IMG/VR virus record: IMGVR_UViG_3300035188_000849
Location: 1-63,028 of that record
DNA: 63,028 nt
Reading direction: 5' to 3' (one strand)
Origin: a virus
The notes under the pieces were generated by a model. The model had not been told where the DNA came from, searched no databases, and saw only the letters and a list, made by a program, of their open reading frames with translations. Shown here one piece after another: positions 27,901-37,623 of this stretch. Numbering within the stretch: position 1 is the stretch's first letter; every line of letters starts with the position of its first letter. A program made the translations under genes and the position numbers.

Positions 27901-29658
27901 CCAATTGGAGTAAATACTGTTTATGATTTTCCAAAAGGATTTTACGATACCCCCGGTTCAGAATATTATTTACCATATCATGTTTTCCTAAATGCCGGTC
28001 CTTTTGGTGCAAAGTCTGTAGATTACAACATCTCAGTATTGGGACAAGATCCTTATGGTTTTGATGTTGCAGTAAAAAGAATAAACAAAAAGAAACACGA
28101 ATTAAAGCCAGAAAATAAAGCATTAGTTAATAATAAAGATTATCATATTGTTGAAAATGGATACTACAAAAATACTTCTTTAAATTTGTTCACCAATTGG
28201 CAACAGCAACCAATAACTTATGGTTTTTCTCCTACAATTTCTTATAATTCTGTTCCAAACCCATATAACTATTATTCCAAAAAATCCGACACTTATTTAA
28301 ATTTTGGTTTAAACAAACTAGACTCGGATGAACACAGAATTAGACAAACTGATTTCACTTATGGTGATTATATTGGAACTAATTTGTCTGAAATCTTTTA
28401 CCACGATTTGCTAAGTAGTATTACTAGAAAAAATCCTTTATCTTTACCTAATTCTTACTTTGAATTTAGTAATTCGAGATTAGATGGAACTGCCATATCT
28501 GCAAATTCAAGATGGAGACAAACAGTTAGTCTACCAGATTTTGGAGAGGGTGACTATACAAAACAAAATGAAAGCTTTGGCAGAACTAATGGAAGTGATG
28601 AAATCTATGAGAATAAACAAATTCAAATAACAAATGATAAATTGTTGTCAGATATTTTATTGCCAGGAAACGTCTTTGGTTATTACCAACCGCAAGAAAA
28701 TTCTCCACTACCAATATCTACAGATTATTTTAAATCATTTGCATCATATAATCCATCAGAAAACGGAAAAACTGGTTGGCTTTCTTTCTTTGAATTAGAT
28801 CTAAGAAACAGAAACATAAGAGAAGACAAAGATACACCAGAGCAAGAAACAACTTTCTATGGTAATTATTACGGTGTTGCAATTTGGAGTCACCCTCAAA
28901 TACCACAAGAAATGTCTCATGTTTGGAAAAATGATATTTCTGGAGAAACTGAGTATGGACTAGTAGGTCCAGAATTAGAACCAGAGGACTCCACATTTGA
29001 CAGAAACTTTGCTGCTCAATTTATGGTGATATCTAGACAAACACCAGAAAACAATCCATGTAAAGACTATCCTTGTTCCAACCCAGAGCCGGTTGATAAT
29101 TCTACTTGCCCAGATAATGATCCTATCTGCAATTGTCCTTGTCAGGAACTCAGACCTGACAAAATGACAGTTGGTTTTACTGGGCCAGAACCAACATATG
29201 CCGAACTTAGACAATTAGAACAAGAGATAAAAGAATGTGATCTAATCGAGAATGTCTTAGGGGAAGACTGGTTAGGTTGTGTTTGGGGTAAACCCAACGA
29301 TCTATTGAATTGTGATTGTCCATGTATTGGCACAAAGTTCTTGGATTATTTGAAGTATTCTCAAACATATTGCACATTCTGGCAAACACCACCAGAAAGA
29401 CCTCTTCTTCGTAATGCACAAATGATGCAAATCAACGCTAATAAAATAGTGATATCCCTGAATGGTGATTTTACCCTAAGACCAGGAACAAAAATAAGTC
29501 TAAATTTAGGAACAAAGAGATATTCGGGAACTTGGCTGGTTCAAAGCATAGTCCATGATATTGCAAAGACAAAACATTACATGGATGTGGTATTGATTCG
29601 AGACACAGAATATCTAAATCCAAACACAAGATCAGAAAAATTGGTACTAAATAACTAA
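24991..29658 (+). CDS. Giant baseplate hub protein, 1555 aa
   Basis: It follows gp53, where T4 has gp5, but shows no lysozyme motif. The N-terminal ~110 residues ('INLKIHEIKIIGKDNQVYEI', 'MTITEGMFEASLHGTLSLRD') and C-terminal ~75 residues ('ANKIVISLNGDFTLRPGTKI', 'YSGTWLVQSIVHDIAKTKHY') have the beta pattern of gp27-type hub proteins, as if the hub domain were split by a huge insertion. The middle contains coiled-coil stretches ('RLEKQIQYLESAKQ'), Tyr/Asn-rich beta regions and Cys clusters at ~residues 445, 585 and 1360-1450. It is probably the central tail spike/hub; whether the insert is enzymatic is unknown. Confidence 0.6.
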   Translation: MPDQTSEITQEFINLKIHEIKIIGKDNQVYEIYPKSPNFGYQSMTITEGMFEASLHGTLSLRDINSTPEQINFSAFDDIVIKMENPEIPNSFKSLRFKIYNVKAYGDQIKENLIKEESNIPKIELKVDFVSYEHYLLTYKEFSELAGLTGADIITKISTSSLGSSQQVGLVNSINDRFFKTGKTNSDTTQKPMYIEESRNWVWYKQNQSMYPWGKLNRPLKAAQLLQFLAEYAVSDSNPNACNFMFWQDMDRWNFRSIESLLREPVVRQYFVSNIPTQVGNIYSLKIVNESNFLRLFESNAFAAKYYLVEPKWNQPYREYLDYNESHSITEVVYNYFRDYNKWLKVEKYPLLPSGITTEPTAANVINDNVSGYFSKSFNNRDKTVAWDHHGYTFSNREGTITWQPMFDQVDLDGEVCRKIQKDIKQKLKDKRIEYANKKNLKEKWKVYKCSICCDSSSLEPEGTEVFSSEYGIVAAGAFTDLVNYNKSEGFSGSRQFPIGLTFSYDLSQEPFNKTIGNLMYLREVPDIQTKYLYDLELKRIDIARERLEKQIQYLESAKQNALEKPVCEEDENTQPWEYCDNANSALNPLVSCFCTQEKKDEYIEIYYNAPIRNRQELLASDYFTKMKDIIEEEKTNFSTIYEQYKGRTAFFVSSELGFTADNSEQNLFNVKSITRIPIRGSKYEKLAKKRVLEEFVKNSGVTFTFKGFSPGTTSYYPYEIFYNNDSSIDPSVKHPHYDSGYNFDIGFGANPHFSVFDEIGGPNSGSPLGNDPYLSLLYYVSIRAKIVSKFVEKTAILINENNGCDSSNLKIGGYSSESTDFFNYTYVDSNPAKLSQPEIVKRILKERITGELLSYDIEYTNNGAILKRISPEVCNRPNEKTIEITIEYDEVYSNNLGNSYLTQFDSSNPTAICVHTPFGLERLDFDPIEYLNSRNLIDLREPEEGEEPKRPIEKILEEIESFVRIEFQTPIGVNTVYDFPKGFYDTPGSEYYLPYHVFLNAGPFGAKSVDYNISVLGQDPYGFDVAVKRINKKKHELKPENKALVNNKDYHIVENGYYKNTSLNLFTNWQQQPITYGFSPTISYNSVPNPYNYYSKKSDTYLNFGLNKLDSDEHRIRQTDFTYGDYIGTNLSEIFYHDLLSSITRKNPLSLPNSYFEFSNSRLDGTAISANSRWRQTVSLPDFGEGDYTKQNESFGRTNGSDEIYENKQIQITNDKLLSDILLPGNVFGYYQPQENSPLPISTDYFKSFASYNPSENGKTGWLSFFELDLRNRNIREDKDTPEQETTFYGNYYGVAIWSHPQIPQEMSHVWKNDISGETEYGLVGPELEPEDSTFDRNFAAQFMVISRQTPENNPCKDYPCSNPEPVDNSTCPDNDPICNCPCQELRPDKMTVGFTGPEPTYAELRQLEQEIKECDLIENVLGEDWLGCVWGKPNDLLNCDCPCIGTKFLDYLKYSQTYCTFWQTPPERPLLRNAQMMQINANKIVISLNGDFTLRPGTKISLNLGTKRYSGTWLVQSIVHDIAKTKHYMDVVLIRDTEYLNPNTRSEKLVLNN

Positions 29659-29659
29659 T

Positions 29660-30064
29660 ATGGCATCACCAAAATACAGAGACTTGAACATTTTCTTCAA
29701 CAAAAATCAAGAAACCGGGGATATATCATTTTCTACCGGAAACTCTTCCATTGTTCAATCTATAAAAAATATAGTATTGACTAAAAAGGGAGAAAGACCA
29801 TTTAATCAATATTTTGGAACAAGATTGACTGATATTTTGTTTGATTCACCAACATATGCGGAGTTGGCTTTACTTAGAAGCGAAATAAGAACTGCTCTTG
29901 ATTCATTAGAACCAAGAATAAAAGTAAATTCTGTTGACATACTATACCCAATAATGGAGTCAACTGAAAGTTCAGACATTAAAATAAATATTAAGTATGT
30001 CTTAAATCAGGGGTCAGTAAACACACAAGAGCAAACTTTAATACTAACGGTAAACGAACTATGA
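29660..30064 (+). CDS. 25: Baseplate wedge protein gp25
   Basis: This 134-aa protein matches the gp25 family (T4 gp25, 132 aa), which caps the sheath-baseplate junction. It has 'YRDLNIFFNKNQETGDIS', 'SIVQSIKNIVLTKKGERPFN', the conserved 'GTRLTDILF' and the helix 'LALLRSEIRTALDSLEPRI'. Its end overlaps the gp6 start by four bases. Confidence 0.9.
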   Translation: MASPKYRDLNIFFNKNQETGDISFSTGNSSIVQSIKNIVLTKKGERPFNQYFGTRLTDILFDSPTYAELALLRSEIRTALDSLEPRIKVNSVDILYPIMESTESSDIKINIKYVLNQGSVNTQEQTLILTVNEL

Positions 30065-31815
30065 CAACAATTAACTTATCAGAACTAGATTTTGGTAATA
30101 TCCGGGCATCTCTTGTCAATTATTTGAAAAAACAAGACACCGTAAAAGACTTAAACTTTGAAGGTTCGGCCGTAAATTTTCTATTAGATTTATTAGCATA
30201 TAACACATTATATTATGCGCACTTTGCGAATATGATATCAGGTGAGGCATTTTTAGATACTGCTCAACTAGAAAGATCTGTTGTATCTCTGGTAAAACCT
30301 TTAGGTTATGTTTTACCAACGAAAACTAGTTCTGTTGGAAGAATAAAATTAACTAATGTTACCACCAGCACAGTTTTAAAGCCATTTACTGTTAATGTTG
30401 TTGGTTCCACACCAGAAGGAATTCGTTATCAGTTCTGGAACGTTGATGAGTTGTTAGTTGGTCCCAATAACGAAACTGAATATTTTAGCATTTATGAGGG
30501 AACTTATGTTTCTTTGGGATTTGGGGGAGATGGTTTTGACTTCCCAGAACAAAGAATACTAATTCCAGACTTAAACATGGATATAAAAACTCTTAAAGTC
30601 TCTGTAAAAAGAGCACAAGATGAAGAATATTTGTATTGGAATTTAATTGATACTTATTCTGGTGGGTATGTTGATCAAACATCTAATTTATATTCATTGG
30701 AGAGAACAACATCTGGGTTTGTTGTTAAGTTTCAGGTAACAGCAAATGCAAATTATAATTTAGTCGCAGGTGATTTGGTTAAAGTTGAATACTTGTCATC
30801 AAATGGATCTAATTCAAATAATTCATCCAACTATACTGGTGGTTTAATTCCAAGTGGTTCGTCTATTGTGTTTTTACAACCATCATTTGGTGGATTAGAC
30901 TCCCCAAATTTAAGTTCAGCAAAAACTGTTGCTCCTCTAGTTTTTTCAGCACAGCAAAGATTAGTGACAAAATTAGATTATATTGGGTTTTTGGCTCAAT
31001 TAGGATATTCTAATGGCGTTAATGTTTGGGGTGGAGAAGAAAACACACCACCAATGTATGGAAGACTTTTATTTTCTATTAATGGAATACAAACAGCAGA
31101 TAATAGTCTAGTAAAACAATTATTAAGCAAGATAAAAGAAAGATCTATAGTTACTATATTACCAGAGTATATTCCTCCAGTTTCTTTGGTTGTTAACTTA
31201 ACTTTACAGACAACATATAATTCAGAAACTGTCACTATTATGCCGGAAGAGGCTATAGATCTTATTGTTAATGATATCAACAGTGAATATAAAATTGGTT
31301 CCTTTAATAATAACCTAACAGAAGATAAAATCAGAAACACAGTTCAAAAATATCCCGGCTACTTTTTAACTAGAATATCTGATGTTGAGTTAGAATATAC
31401 AGTAGTTCCTTCTACTAGAAGTGTAACATTAAATTACAAAAATCAAATTAATCGGGTAGAATCAACAACAGCAGGAAATGGTATTACATCAACTTTGTTT
31501 GAAAGTCCATATTTCCCAACATCTAAAGTACAAATATACGATGTCCCAATCTTATATCCGGCAAATTCAATAAATCCACCAGTTATTGGAAAATTAAAAT
31601 TATTTTCCAGAGATGAAAATACAAATAATGTTGATGATTTAAATGTGGTGGTTGGGGAAATTGATTATAAAACAGGAATAGTTTCACTTTATCCGGGCAT
31701 CTCAACCCAATCTTTCAAATTATATGCAAAACCAAAGGCAGCAACTACGGTTTTAGCAAAAGATGAAGTGTATTTAACACTGAATATAAATGCAGAACAA
31801 CCACAAGAAATTTGA
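30061..31815 (+). CDS. 6: Baseplate wedge protein gp6
   Basis: gp6 forms the inner baseplate ring. The 584-aa protein (T4 gp6: 660 aa) has the family's N-terminal 'FEGSAVNFLLDLLAYNTLYY' and 'EAFLDTAQLERSVVSLVKPL' and a middle helical domain with 'LLSKIKERSIVTILPEYIPP'. The C-terminal beta part is similar to J-like proteins of other contractile tails. It directly follows gp25 and is coupled to the gp7-like gene by TGATG. Confidence 0.88.
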   Translation: MTTINLSELDFGNIRASLVNYLKKQDTVKDLNFEGSAVNFLLDLLAYNTLYYAHFANMISGEAFLDTAQLERSVVSLVKPLGYVLPTKTSSVGRIKLTNVTTSTVLKPFTVNVVGSTPEGIRYQFWNVDELLVGPNNETEYFSIYEGTYVSLGFGGDGFDFPEQRILIPDLNMDIKTLKVSVKRAQDEEYLYWNLIDTYSGGYVDQTSNLYSLERTTSGFVVKFQVTANANYNLVAGDLVKVEYLSSNGSNSNNSSNYTGGLIPSGSSIVFLQPSFGGLDSPNLSSAKTVAPLVFSAQQRLVTKLDYIGFLAQLGYSNGVNVWGGEENTPPMYGRLLFSINGIQTADNSLVKQLLSKIKERSIVTILPEYIPPVSLVVNLTLQTTYNSETVTIMPEEAIDLIVNDINSEYKIGSFNNNLTEDKIRNTVQKYPGYFLTRISDVELEYTVVPSTRSVTLNYKNQINRVESTTAGNGITSTLFESPYFPTSKVQIYDVPILYPANSINPPVIGKLKLFSRDENTNNVDDLNVVVGEIDYKTGIVSLYPGISTQSFKLYAKPKAATTVLAKDEVYLTLNINAEQPQEI

Positions 31816-33119
31816 TGTTAACAACATTAATTAAAACTTCTGCTCAAACACAACCTTTACCAACAGTATTGGAACAGGCTATAGCATTTAGAAGTTATGC
31901 TGTAGAGGTTTCTGGTGAAAATTTTTGTACTTCTCCTGTTGGAATAGAAGGACAGATACCATTTTGGTTAAAACAAAATTATGGTAATAATAGCAACGAT
32001 AGTTATTTAATAGATTTTATCAAAAGTTATTATAATTGGCTTTACTGTGGGTTTAAAAAAGATCAATCAAGTTTAACTCCATATGAAATAGAAGATTTAT
32101 TTGACATTGATAAAGTTCCAGATGCTTTTATTGAACAATATATTAAAACTTATGCTCCATTCATATCAATTTCAATAATACAGAAAAATTCTGATGATTT
32201 TAATGAAATTACATTACAAAATGTTAGATCTTTTATCAAATCAATCAAAAATGATTTTTTAATTTCTAAAGGCACAGAAGGAGCATATCGTTATTTGCTC
32301 AAGACTTTATTTGATATAAAAAATGTTAACATAGATTATCCTAAAAAATATTTAATGAGATTAAATGGTGGTAAATTTAGCAATATTAGTTGGGATTTAG
32401 TACCAAACTCTATAATAGATTTACCTGATAATTTCGATCCAAATAATCCAATACAAAACGACATATTGGCTGAAAATGTAGGATATAATACGGAAAATAG
32501 ACCTAATTTATTTGGCTCTGCATTAAACGAATCTATTCTTCCTGATGATAATTTTTGGCAAGAATACTCTTATATTTTAACATCTGATGCTTCAGTTGAT
32601 GAAGTAATAAATTACAAAAACACAGTTCTAGCTGGTACTCATCCTGTTGGTACTGTTAGTTTCTTTGAACAATATGTTTCTATCGGAGACACAACTATTC
32701 CATCTGATTCTCCCTTGGGGGGAATTATTGATGTAGATTATTCTGAACTACCAATTATTGAAAAATATTTATTGTTATATCCAAACATATCAACAGATGT
32801 CATTTCTGATCCTAATTATGTTACTACTTTTTATGAACAATATTATACTGTACCCCCAGAAATTTCTCCTTGCACTCATATTGCAACATATGTTTGTTAC
32901 TGTTGTGTATTTAACTGCAATCCATCTGGTATTACTGGTTTTTTTACTCAGCATCTATTTCCAAATTGGGACCCAGAAATAAAAACAGAAATAGAAAAAC
33001 CAAATGGAACATTGGGTGACATGACTATTGGAAGTTTTTTAGAACTTTCTGGAAATTTACCAAGTCCAAATATACCATACAAGGAGTGTATAAACGATTG
33101 CCCAACATGTTTCTTATAA
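31815..33119 (+). CDS. Baseplate wedge protein, gp7-like
   Basis: I chose ATG 31815, overlapping the gp6 stop, over a TTG three bases upstream. It occupies the gp7 position between gp6 and gp8. The N-terminal 180 residues carry 'VRSFIKSIKNDFLISKGTEG', 'AYRYLLKTLFDIKNVNIDYP' and 'KKYLMRLNGGKFSN', a pattern I recall from gp7-like proteins. At 434 aa it is much shorter than T4 gp7 (1032 aa), and the C-terminus has eight or more cysteines ('CYCCVFNC', 'CINDCPTCFL'). Assignment rests on position and the N-terminal pattern. Confidence 0.6.
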   Translation: MLTTLIKTSAQTQPLPTVLEQAIAFRSYAVEVSGENFCTSPVGIEGQIPFWLKQNYGNNSNDSYLIDFIKSYYNWLYCGFKKDQSSLTPYEIEDLFDIDKVPDAFIEQYIKTYAPFISISIIQKNSDDFNEITLQNVRSFIKSIKNDFLISKGTEGAYRYLLKTLFDIKNVNIDYPKKYLMRLNGGKFSNISWDLVPNSIIDLPDNFDPNNPIQNDILAENVGYNTENRPNLFGSALNESILPDDNFWQEYSYILTSDASVDEVINYKNTVLAGTHPVGTVSFFEQYVSIGDTTIPSDSPLGGIIDVDYSELPIIEKYLLLYPNISTDVISDPNYVTTFYEQYYTVPPEISPCTHIATYVCYCCVFNCNPSGITGFFTQHLFPNWDPEIKTEIEKPNGTLGDMTIGSFLELSGNLPSPNIPYKECINDCPTCFL

Positions 33120-33144
33120 GCATGACATGTTTCTAAAGCATCAA

Positions 33145-33152
33145 TATAAATA
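33145..33152 (+). promoter_or_regulatory. T4-type late promoter (TATAAATA)
   Basis: Perfect TATAAATA directly before GGAAAAAT and the start codon at 33161. Confidence 0.8.
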
Positions 33153-33160
33153 GGAAAAAT

Positions 33161-34879
33161 ATGAGTAATATTAATCAAATAAAATCGTATACATCAAACT
33201 CTATAAAAAAAGAAATTACTAACTTTTTTGTATTTTTGGGTGGTGTTTCTGGTGGAAGTGAAACAGTTGCAGATGAAACTGATATTTCTGTTTTATCTAG
33301 AATAACAAAAAATGATGTATCATTAGTAACAAATAGAGTTAATTGGGCACGAGGCGCAGAATACACTCCATTTTATATTGGTTCTTCTGGTGACAATACT
33401 TATGTGTATAATAAAACAACAGATATGGTTTACTTGTGTGTTGGTAAAAATCAACCAATCGGATTAATTGGAGAAACTACAATTTTATCAACAAACGAAC
33501 CAAACCATTATGTTGGTGTTAAAACTTACTCTGATGGATACTCTTGGATGTCTTTGTATCGTTTGGATTTTTTCTTGAGTAAGTTTTTAACTTTAACCGA
33601 ACTACCAATAAACAGCCTGTATGATTTTTCCTCAGAACCAACTTCCATTTCCTATACAACAAAATATGATTCAATTTGTGCCGGTGGTGATGCTGGAGCC
33701 ACCGGAGATTGTTATTTTTATTACAACGAAGACAGCAAAGATCCAATAACTTCTCAAATTTATAAAAAAGGAGACAGAGTTTCTGGAATAGGAGAAGAAA
33801 ACTGGATATGTGCAACTTGTCATAGTGTTGGTTCTTTGTTAAATTACAAATCGGTTCATATAATTGGTTCCTTACAGTCTGAAATTGAAAGAAATTCACT
33901 AGATCAATTAGAATTAAAAATTAATGAAAATCAACTAGATGTAAATGATAAATTTTATATCCAATATCTAAATTACGATTATTATAGACAAACAAATAAA
34001 GGTCTAATTTCTTTACAATTAGATGTTTCATCTTTATCGATAGAAGATAGAATTGTTAAAGAAGAAAAACCAGAAATAACTATTTTAGATCCAATTGGAT
34101 TTGAGGCATCTGCAAATATAGAAACCTATTATGACATTCGTAGAAATGCTTTTATTGCAAACGGAATAACTTTACGAAGTTCTGGTAGAGATTTTATTAA
34201 TCCATCATTTGTTATACCAAATGCCATTAGTTCAAAGTTACAAAATTCAATAAAAGCTGTAATATTACCAGACATTTCCGATCCCTCTGTATTTTTGCCA
34301 AATGTTAAAATTTCAGTGATAAAACAATTAACTTCGGTAGATTTACAAGAAATTGGGTCAAATCAAGAAGTATTTACTAAAACCGGAATAGTATCTAATG
34401 TAAGGGGACTAGATGATTCTAACCCAGTATTTGATTTGGATCAAAATGAACCACTTAGAGGAAGAACAACATCTAAAATAAAACTAGAGCCAACTTCTTC
34501 AGAATTACCAACTCTAGTCGAAGGTGAAGTTTTTATAGACTCTATTGGAGCATCAGAAACTATAACTATTAAAAATCAAAAATCAAAAGCAAATTCTTTA
34601 GATTATACTTCAAAATTAGTTTCTAAATTGGATGAATTCGTGGAATCAACTCCTGTATCATCTACCCTAGAAATTTCTGGAGTTGATGAATTGTTATTAG
34701 GTTTTAATGGAAAATTGAGAGTCAATATAGATAACACAGAATATGTAATTACTGAAGTTTCTTTACCAGAATATAAGATAGATAATATAGAATATGTTGC
34801 TACTAGGAATTTAGATAAAAACATAATATTAGAACAAACTGGTTCCCAATCCTCAATAAAATTATCATTTATCTTCTAA
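33161..34879 (+). CDS. 8: Baseplate wedge protein gp8-like
   Basis: A perfect late promoter precedes it, and it follows the gp7-like gene as gene 8 does in T4. The N-terminal half matches the gp8 plan: 'NRVNWARGAEYTPFYIG', 'DMVYLCVGKN' and the conserved 'YSDGYSWMSLYRLDFFLSKF'. The C-terminus ends in a hydrophobic strand 'IKLSFIF', like T4 gp8. It is longer (572 vs 334 aa) because of an added beta-rich domain (about residues 240-500). Confidence 0.7.
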   Translation: MSNINQIKSYTSNSIKKEITNFFVFLGGVSGGSETVADETDISVLSRITKNDVSLVTNRVNWARGAEYTPFYIGSSGDNTYVYNKTTDMVYLCVGKNQPIGLIGETTILSTNEPNHYVGVKTYSDGYSWMSLYRLDFFLSKFLTLTELPINSLYDFSSEPTSISYTTKYDSICAGGDAGATGDCYFYYNEDSKDPITSQIYKKGDRVSGIGEENWICATCHSVGSLLNYKSVHIIGSLQSEIERNSLDQLELKINENQLDVNDKFYIQYLNYDYYRQTNKGLISLQLDVSSLSIEDRIVKEEKPEITILDPIGFEASANIETYYDIRRNAFIANGITLRSSGRDFINPSFVIPNAISSKLQNSIKAVILPDISDPSVFLPNVKISVIKQLTSVDLQEIGSNQEVFTKTGIVSNVRGLDDSNPVFDLDQNEPLRGRTTSKIKLEPTSSELPTLVEGEVFIDSIGASETITIKNQKSKANSLDYTSKLVSKLDEFVESTPVSSTLEISGVDELLLGFNGKLRVNIDNTEYVITEVSLPEYKIDNIEYVATRNLDKNIILEQTGSQSSIKLSFIF

Positions 34880-34880
34880 C

Positions 34881-35615
34881 ATGACTACAGTTAATATATC
34901 AACAAATTTAGGTTCGCATCCAAACTTTGCTCCTCCAACGTTTGGTGTTATTGATTTTGGTACACCAACTACCGGACCATTTTCTGTTGGTTATAAAATG
35001 ATAGCATTTGAGCCTGGAAAAATTTTACAGGCACAAGAATTAAACGAAATTCAATTTAGAATGAACGTTCACCAAACATTAACCATGCAAATGACTTCAA
35101 ATTGGTTAAATGAAATTATAGTGTTTGGAACCACAGATTCATTTGGTCCTGGGTGGGACGGGGCTACTCCAATTAAACCAAATAATATACTTTATAACAG
35201 ATTAACAGATACTTTATTTTTTGAAAAAAGACAGTGGTATTTGTGTAAAGCAAATTCAAATGGTTTGTTTTTTTGGTTATATTTAAGTGCTACTAATGAA
35301 ATTTTCTATGATGCTTCTGCGGTTTCTCCAAATAATTATATTGGTTTTACTCTAAACACCACAGCAGACGGAGAATATACTGGTGAATTGGTAAATTGCA
35401 ATACTGTTGGAAATATAAATTCTCAGGGAGCAGTAACAAAGCATCAGTTAACTCTTAAAAATTCTTCTGTCTGTGGTTCTTCAAGATATTACTTAAGAAT
35501 AACAGGAATAACAGAATCTGTAAACCAAATAACTAATGAATTTGTAGGAATTGTTCAAAAAAGACAAGACGGTTATTATTACCTAAATAATATTAAAGTA
35601 AGAGAAACCACATAA
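34881..35615 (+). CDS. Baseplate/fibre adaptor protein with 'LQAQELNEIQ' motif
   Basis: The 244-aa protein has an N-terminal disordered part, then 'EPGKILQAQELNEIQFRMN', a motif common at the head of phage tail appendages, and a C-terminal beta domain ('YYLRITGITESVNQITNEFV', 'KRQDGYYYLNNIKV'). It lies between gp8 and the first long fibre, so it probably anchors fibres to the wedge as gp9/gp10 do in T4. The same motif occurs in the minus-strand protein ending at 7373. Confidence 0.6.
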   Translation: MTTVNISTNLGSHPNFAPPTFGVIDFGTPTTGPFSVGYKMIAFEPGKILQAQELNEIQFRMNVHQTLTMQMTSNWLNEIIVFGTTDSFGPGWDGATPIKPNNILYNRLTDTLFFEKRQWYLCKANSNGLFFWLYLSATNEIFYDASAVSPNNYIGFTLNTTADGEYTGELVNCNTVGNINSQGAVTKHQLTLKNSSVCGSSRYYLRITGITESVNQITNEFVGIVQKRQDGYYYLNNIKVRETT

Positions 35616-35616
35616 T

Positions 35617-37623
35617 ATGTCAGACTATCCCGGTATAACAACACTTAATTTAGGCAATACCTTTGGTGCTTGGTATAACAAGACAAATGAATTAATAACC
35701 AGAACCAATACACTTCAGGTTGGAAGTATAACAGCCGGTGATGGTTTAATTGTGTCAAAACACCCAAGTATAGCCGGCGGTTATACTCTGTCAATATCAA
35801 ATACTATCAACAAAAATGTGACTTTTTTGGGAGATGTTGATATTCAAGGCACATTGAGTTATGCCTATGGCGGAGAAGCAACAATATCTGCCATTGCGCT
35901 TTCTGTTCCAATAGATTCGGGTATTACAGTTGGAAACATAGTTTATATTGACTCTGACGGAATAGCACAGAAAGCAATTGCAAACGATGAATGCTCTGCC
36001 GAAGTATTGGGAATAGTAGTAGGATTTACTGGCTCTAATGCACAGGTTGCAGTTTCTGGAAAAATATCTGGATCTTCCACCATTGCAAATTTCCTAGGAA
36101 TTACTGGTGGAACTTTACAAAAAGGAACAGTATATTTCTTGAGTTCCGGTATATCTGGAGCAGGAACTACTTTACAACCAAATGCAATAGAGAACGTTTC
36201 AAAACCAGTCTTATTAGGAATAACATCAGATGTTGGAATAATTCTTCCATATAGAGGATTCAAGGGAGTTACTTCAAGTGGTAGTTTCACTAGTTATGGT
36301 GGTTTATGTGGGGGTTATTCTGGACCAATAGTAACAAGCATCAATTCTGCAAATTCATACCGCAGTTCTTCACAAAGAGATTATGAACAGGGAATATCAA
36401 GAACTTCTGGAGATGTACTCGGAATAAATTCGATCACTTATTTTTACGATGGAGGAGAAGGTACTGTTACTATCGATAGTTATGGGCTATTATTTGACAG
36501 GATAAACTATGTGATTCCTTGGGGTGGATTTGCAAATTACATTTCTAATCCTCTTAATTCTGGTAAGCGTGGATGGAGGCAGTCTCAAACAACTTCTGCT
36601 GGAGTTAAAGAAATTGAGTTAGAAGTACCAAAAACAAATATTAAAAGATATAATTTGTTTTCAACTTCTGGAATTACCACAGATGTTTGGAGATTGAAAA
36701 ACATTAAAGTTCATGTGGAAGAGACACCACTAAGGTCTTTTTCATTTTCATTAATTAGAGTTATAAATCGTTTAGGAAACACAAATTATTCATTTAATAC
36801 TAATTCAGACACTTCTGGAGTTGAAGAGGCACCCGGAAAACTCGGAATTAGATTTGGTATTCAAGAAATATCTGGAATAAATGCTAGAGTTTCCGTGAAT
36901 GGTAGTGCAAATTCGATTACCTCTTTAACTATTTTAGAACCAAAAACTATTTTGCCATTTAAAGTTTTCTTTGATGGTGTTACCTATTCTGGTGATGGTT
37001 CTACCGCCGGAGATCTAAGAATTACTCCAAACTGGTCAACATTTAGTGGTGCTATAACAACTAATGATGGTCGCATTTTATACGGTCAACAAAATCCAAC
37101 GCCAGGAAATGGTAAATATCCAATAATATATGGAGCAGAAAATCTCTCTTTGAGCAATCTCGATGATGTAGTTTCTACACTTTCTAACAGAAATTATACA
37201 TGGATCATTAATAGTCACATAGTAGGAAATACTGGAGATCAAAAATTAGTATCAGAAATAATAAAAAGTTCAGTAGAGGGAAATTCGATAGATTTTGATG
37301 GAACTTTGAGTGGAATTACTATGGATACAGCAATTTTAGGATGGAATGCAACTTATGGAGCAGTATCAGAAGGATTATACATTCATTTATATGATTCAGA
37401 AATAACCAAACCAATTGCTGGTATTGGAACAATAGATGGAACTGAACACCAGAAAACTGGAACAATTTATTTGGAAATGACAAAATTAGATATTAATACT
37501 CTAACAGAGTCTGGACCGGTAATAATTCCAGTAAGATTTGAAAGAGATTTACATTATATTAAAAATTCTGGTAAAGATATCACCACAGATAATAGAAGAT
37601 TCCCACCCGGAACAGAACTATGA
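35617..37623 (+). CDS. Tail fibre protein, 668 aa
   Basis: The N-terminus ('LNLGNTFGAWYNKTNELITR', 'FLGDVDIQGTL') is typical of fibre shafts that attach to a baseplate adaptor. It continues with Gly/Ser/Thr-rich beta repeats ('GIVVGFTGSNAQVAVSG') to about residue 230, then two larger beta domains with 'STFSGAITTNDGRILYGQ' and 'TIYLEMTKLDINTLTESG'. There is no enzymatic motif. Its end overlaps the next gene by four bases. Confidence 0.7.
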   Translation: MSDYPGITTLNLGNTFGAWYNKTNELITRTNTLQVGSITAGDGLIVSKHPSIAGGYTLSISNTINKNVTFLGDVDIQGTLSYAYGGEATISAIALSVPIDSGITVGNIVYIDSDGIAQKAIANDECSAEVLGIVVGFTGSNAQVAVSGKISGSSTIANFLGITGGTLQKGTVYFLSSGISGAGTTLQPNAIENVSKPVLLGITSDVGIILPYRGFKGVTSSGSFTSYGGLCGGYSGPIVTSINSANSYRSSSQRDYEQGISRTSGDVLGINSITYFYDGGEGTVTIDSYGLLFDRINYVIPWGGFANYISNPLNSGKRGWRQSQTTSAGVKEIELEVPKTNIKRYNLFSTSGITTDVWRLKNIKVHVEETPLRSFSFSLIRVINRLGNTNYSFNTNSDTSGVEEAPGKLGIRFGIQEISGINARVSVNGSANSITSLTILEPKTILPFKVFFDGVTYSGDGSTAGDLRITPNWSTFSGAITTNDGRILYGQQNPTPGNGKYPIIYGAENLSLSNLDDVVSTLSNRNYTWIINSHIVGNTGDQKLVSEIIKSSVEGNSIDFDGTLSGITMDTAILGWNATYGAVSEGLYIHLYDSEITKPIAGIGTIDGTEHQKTGTIYLEMTKLDINTLTESGPVIIPVRFERDLHYIKNSGKDITTDNRRFPPGTEL

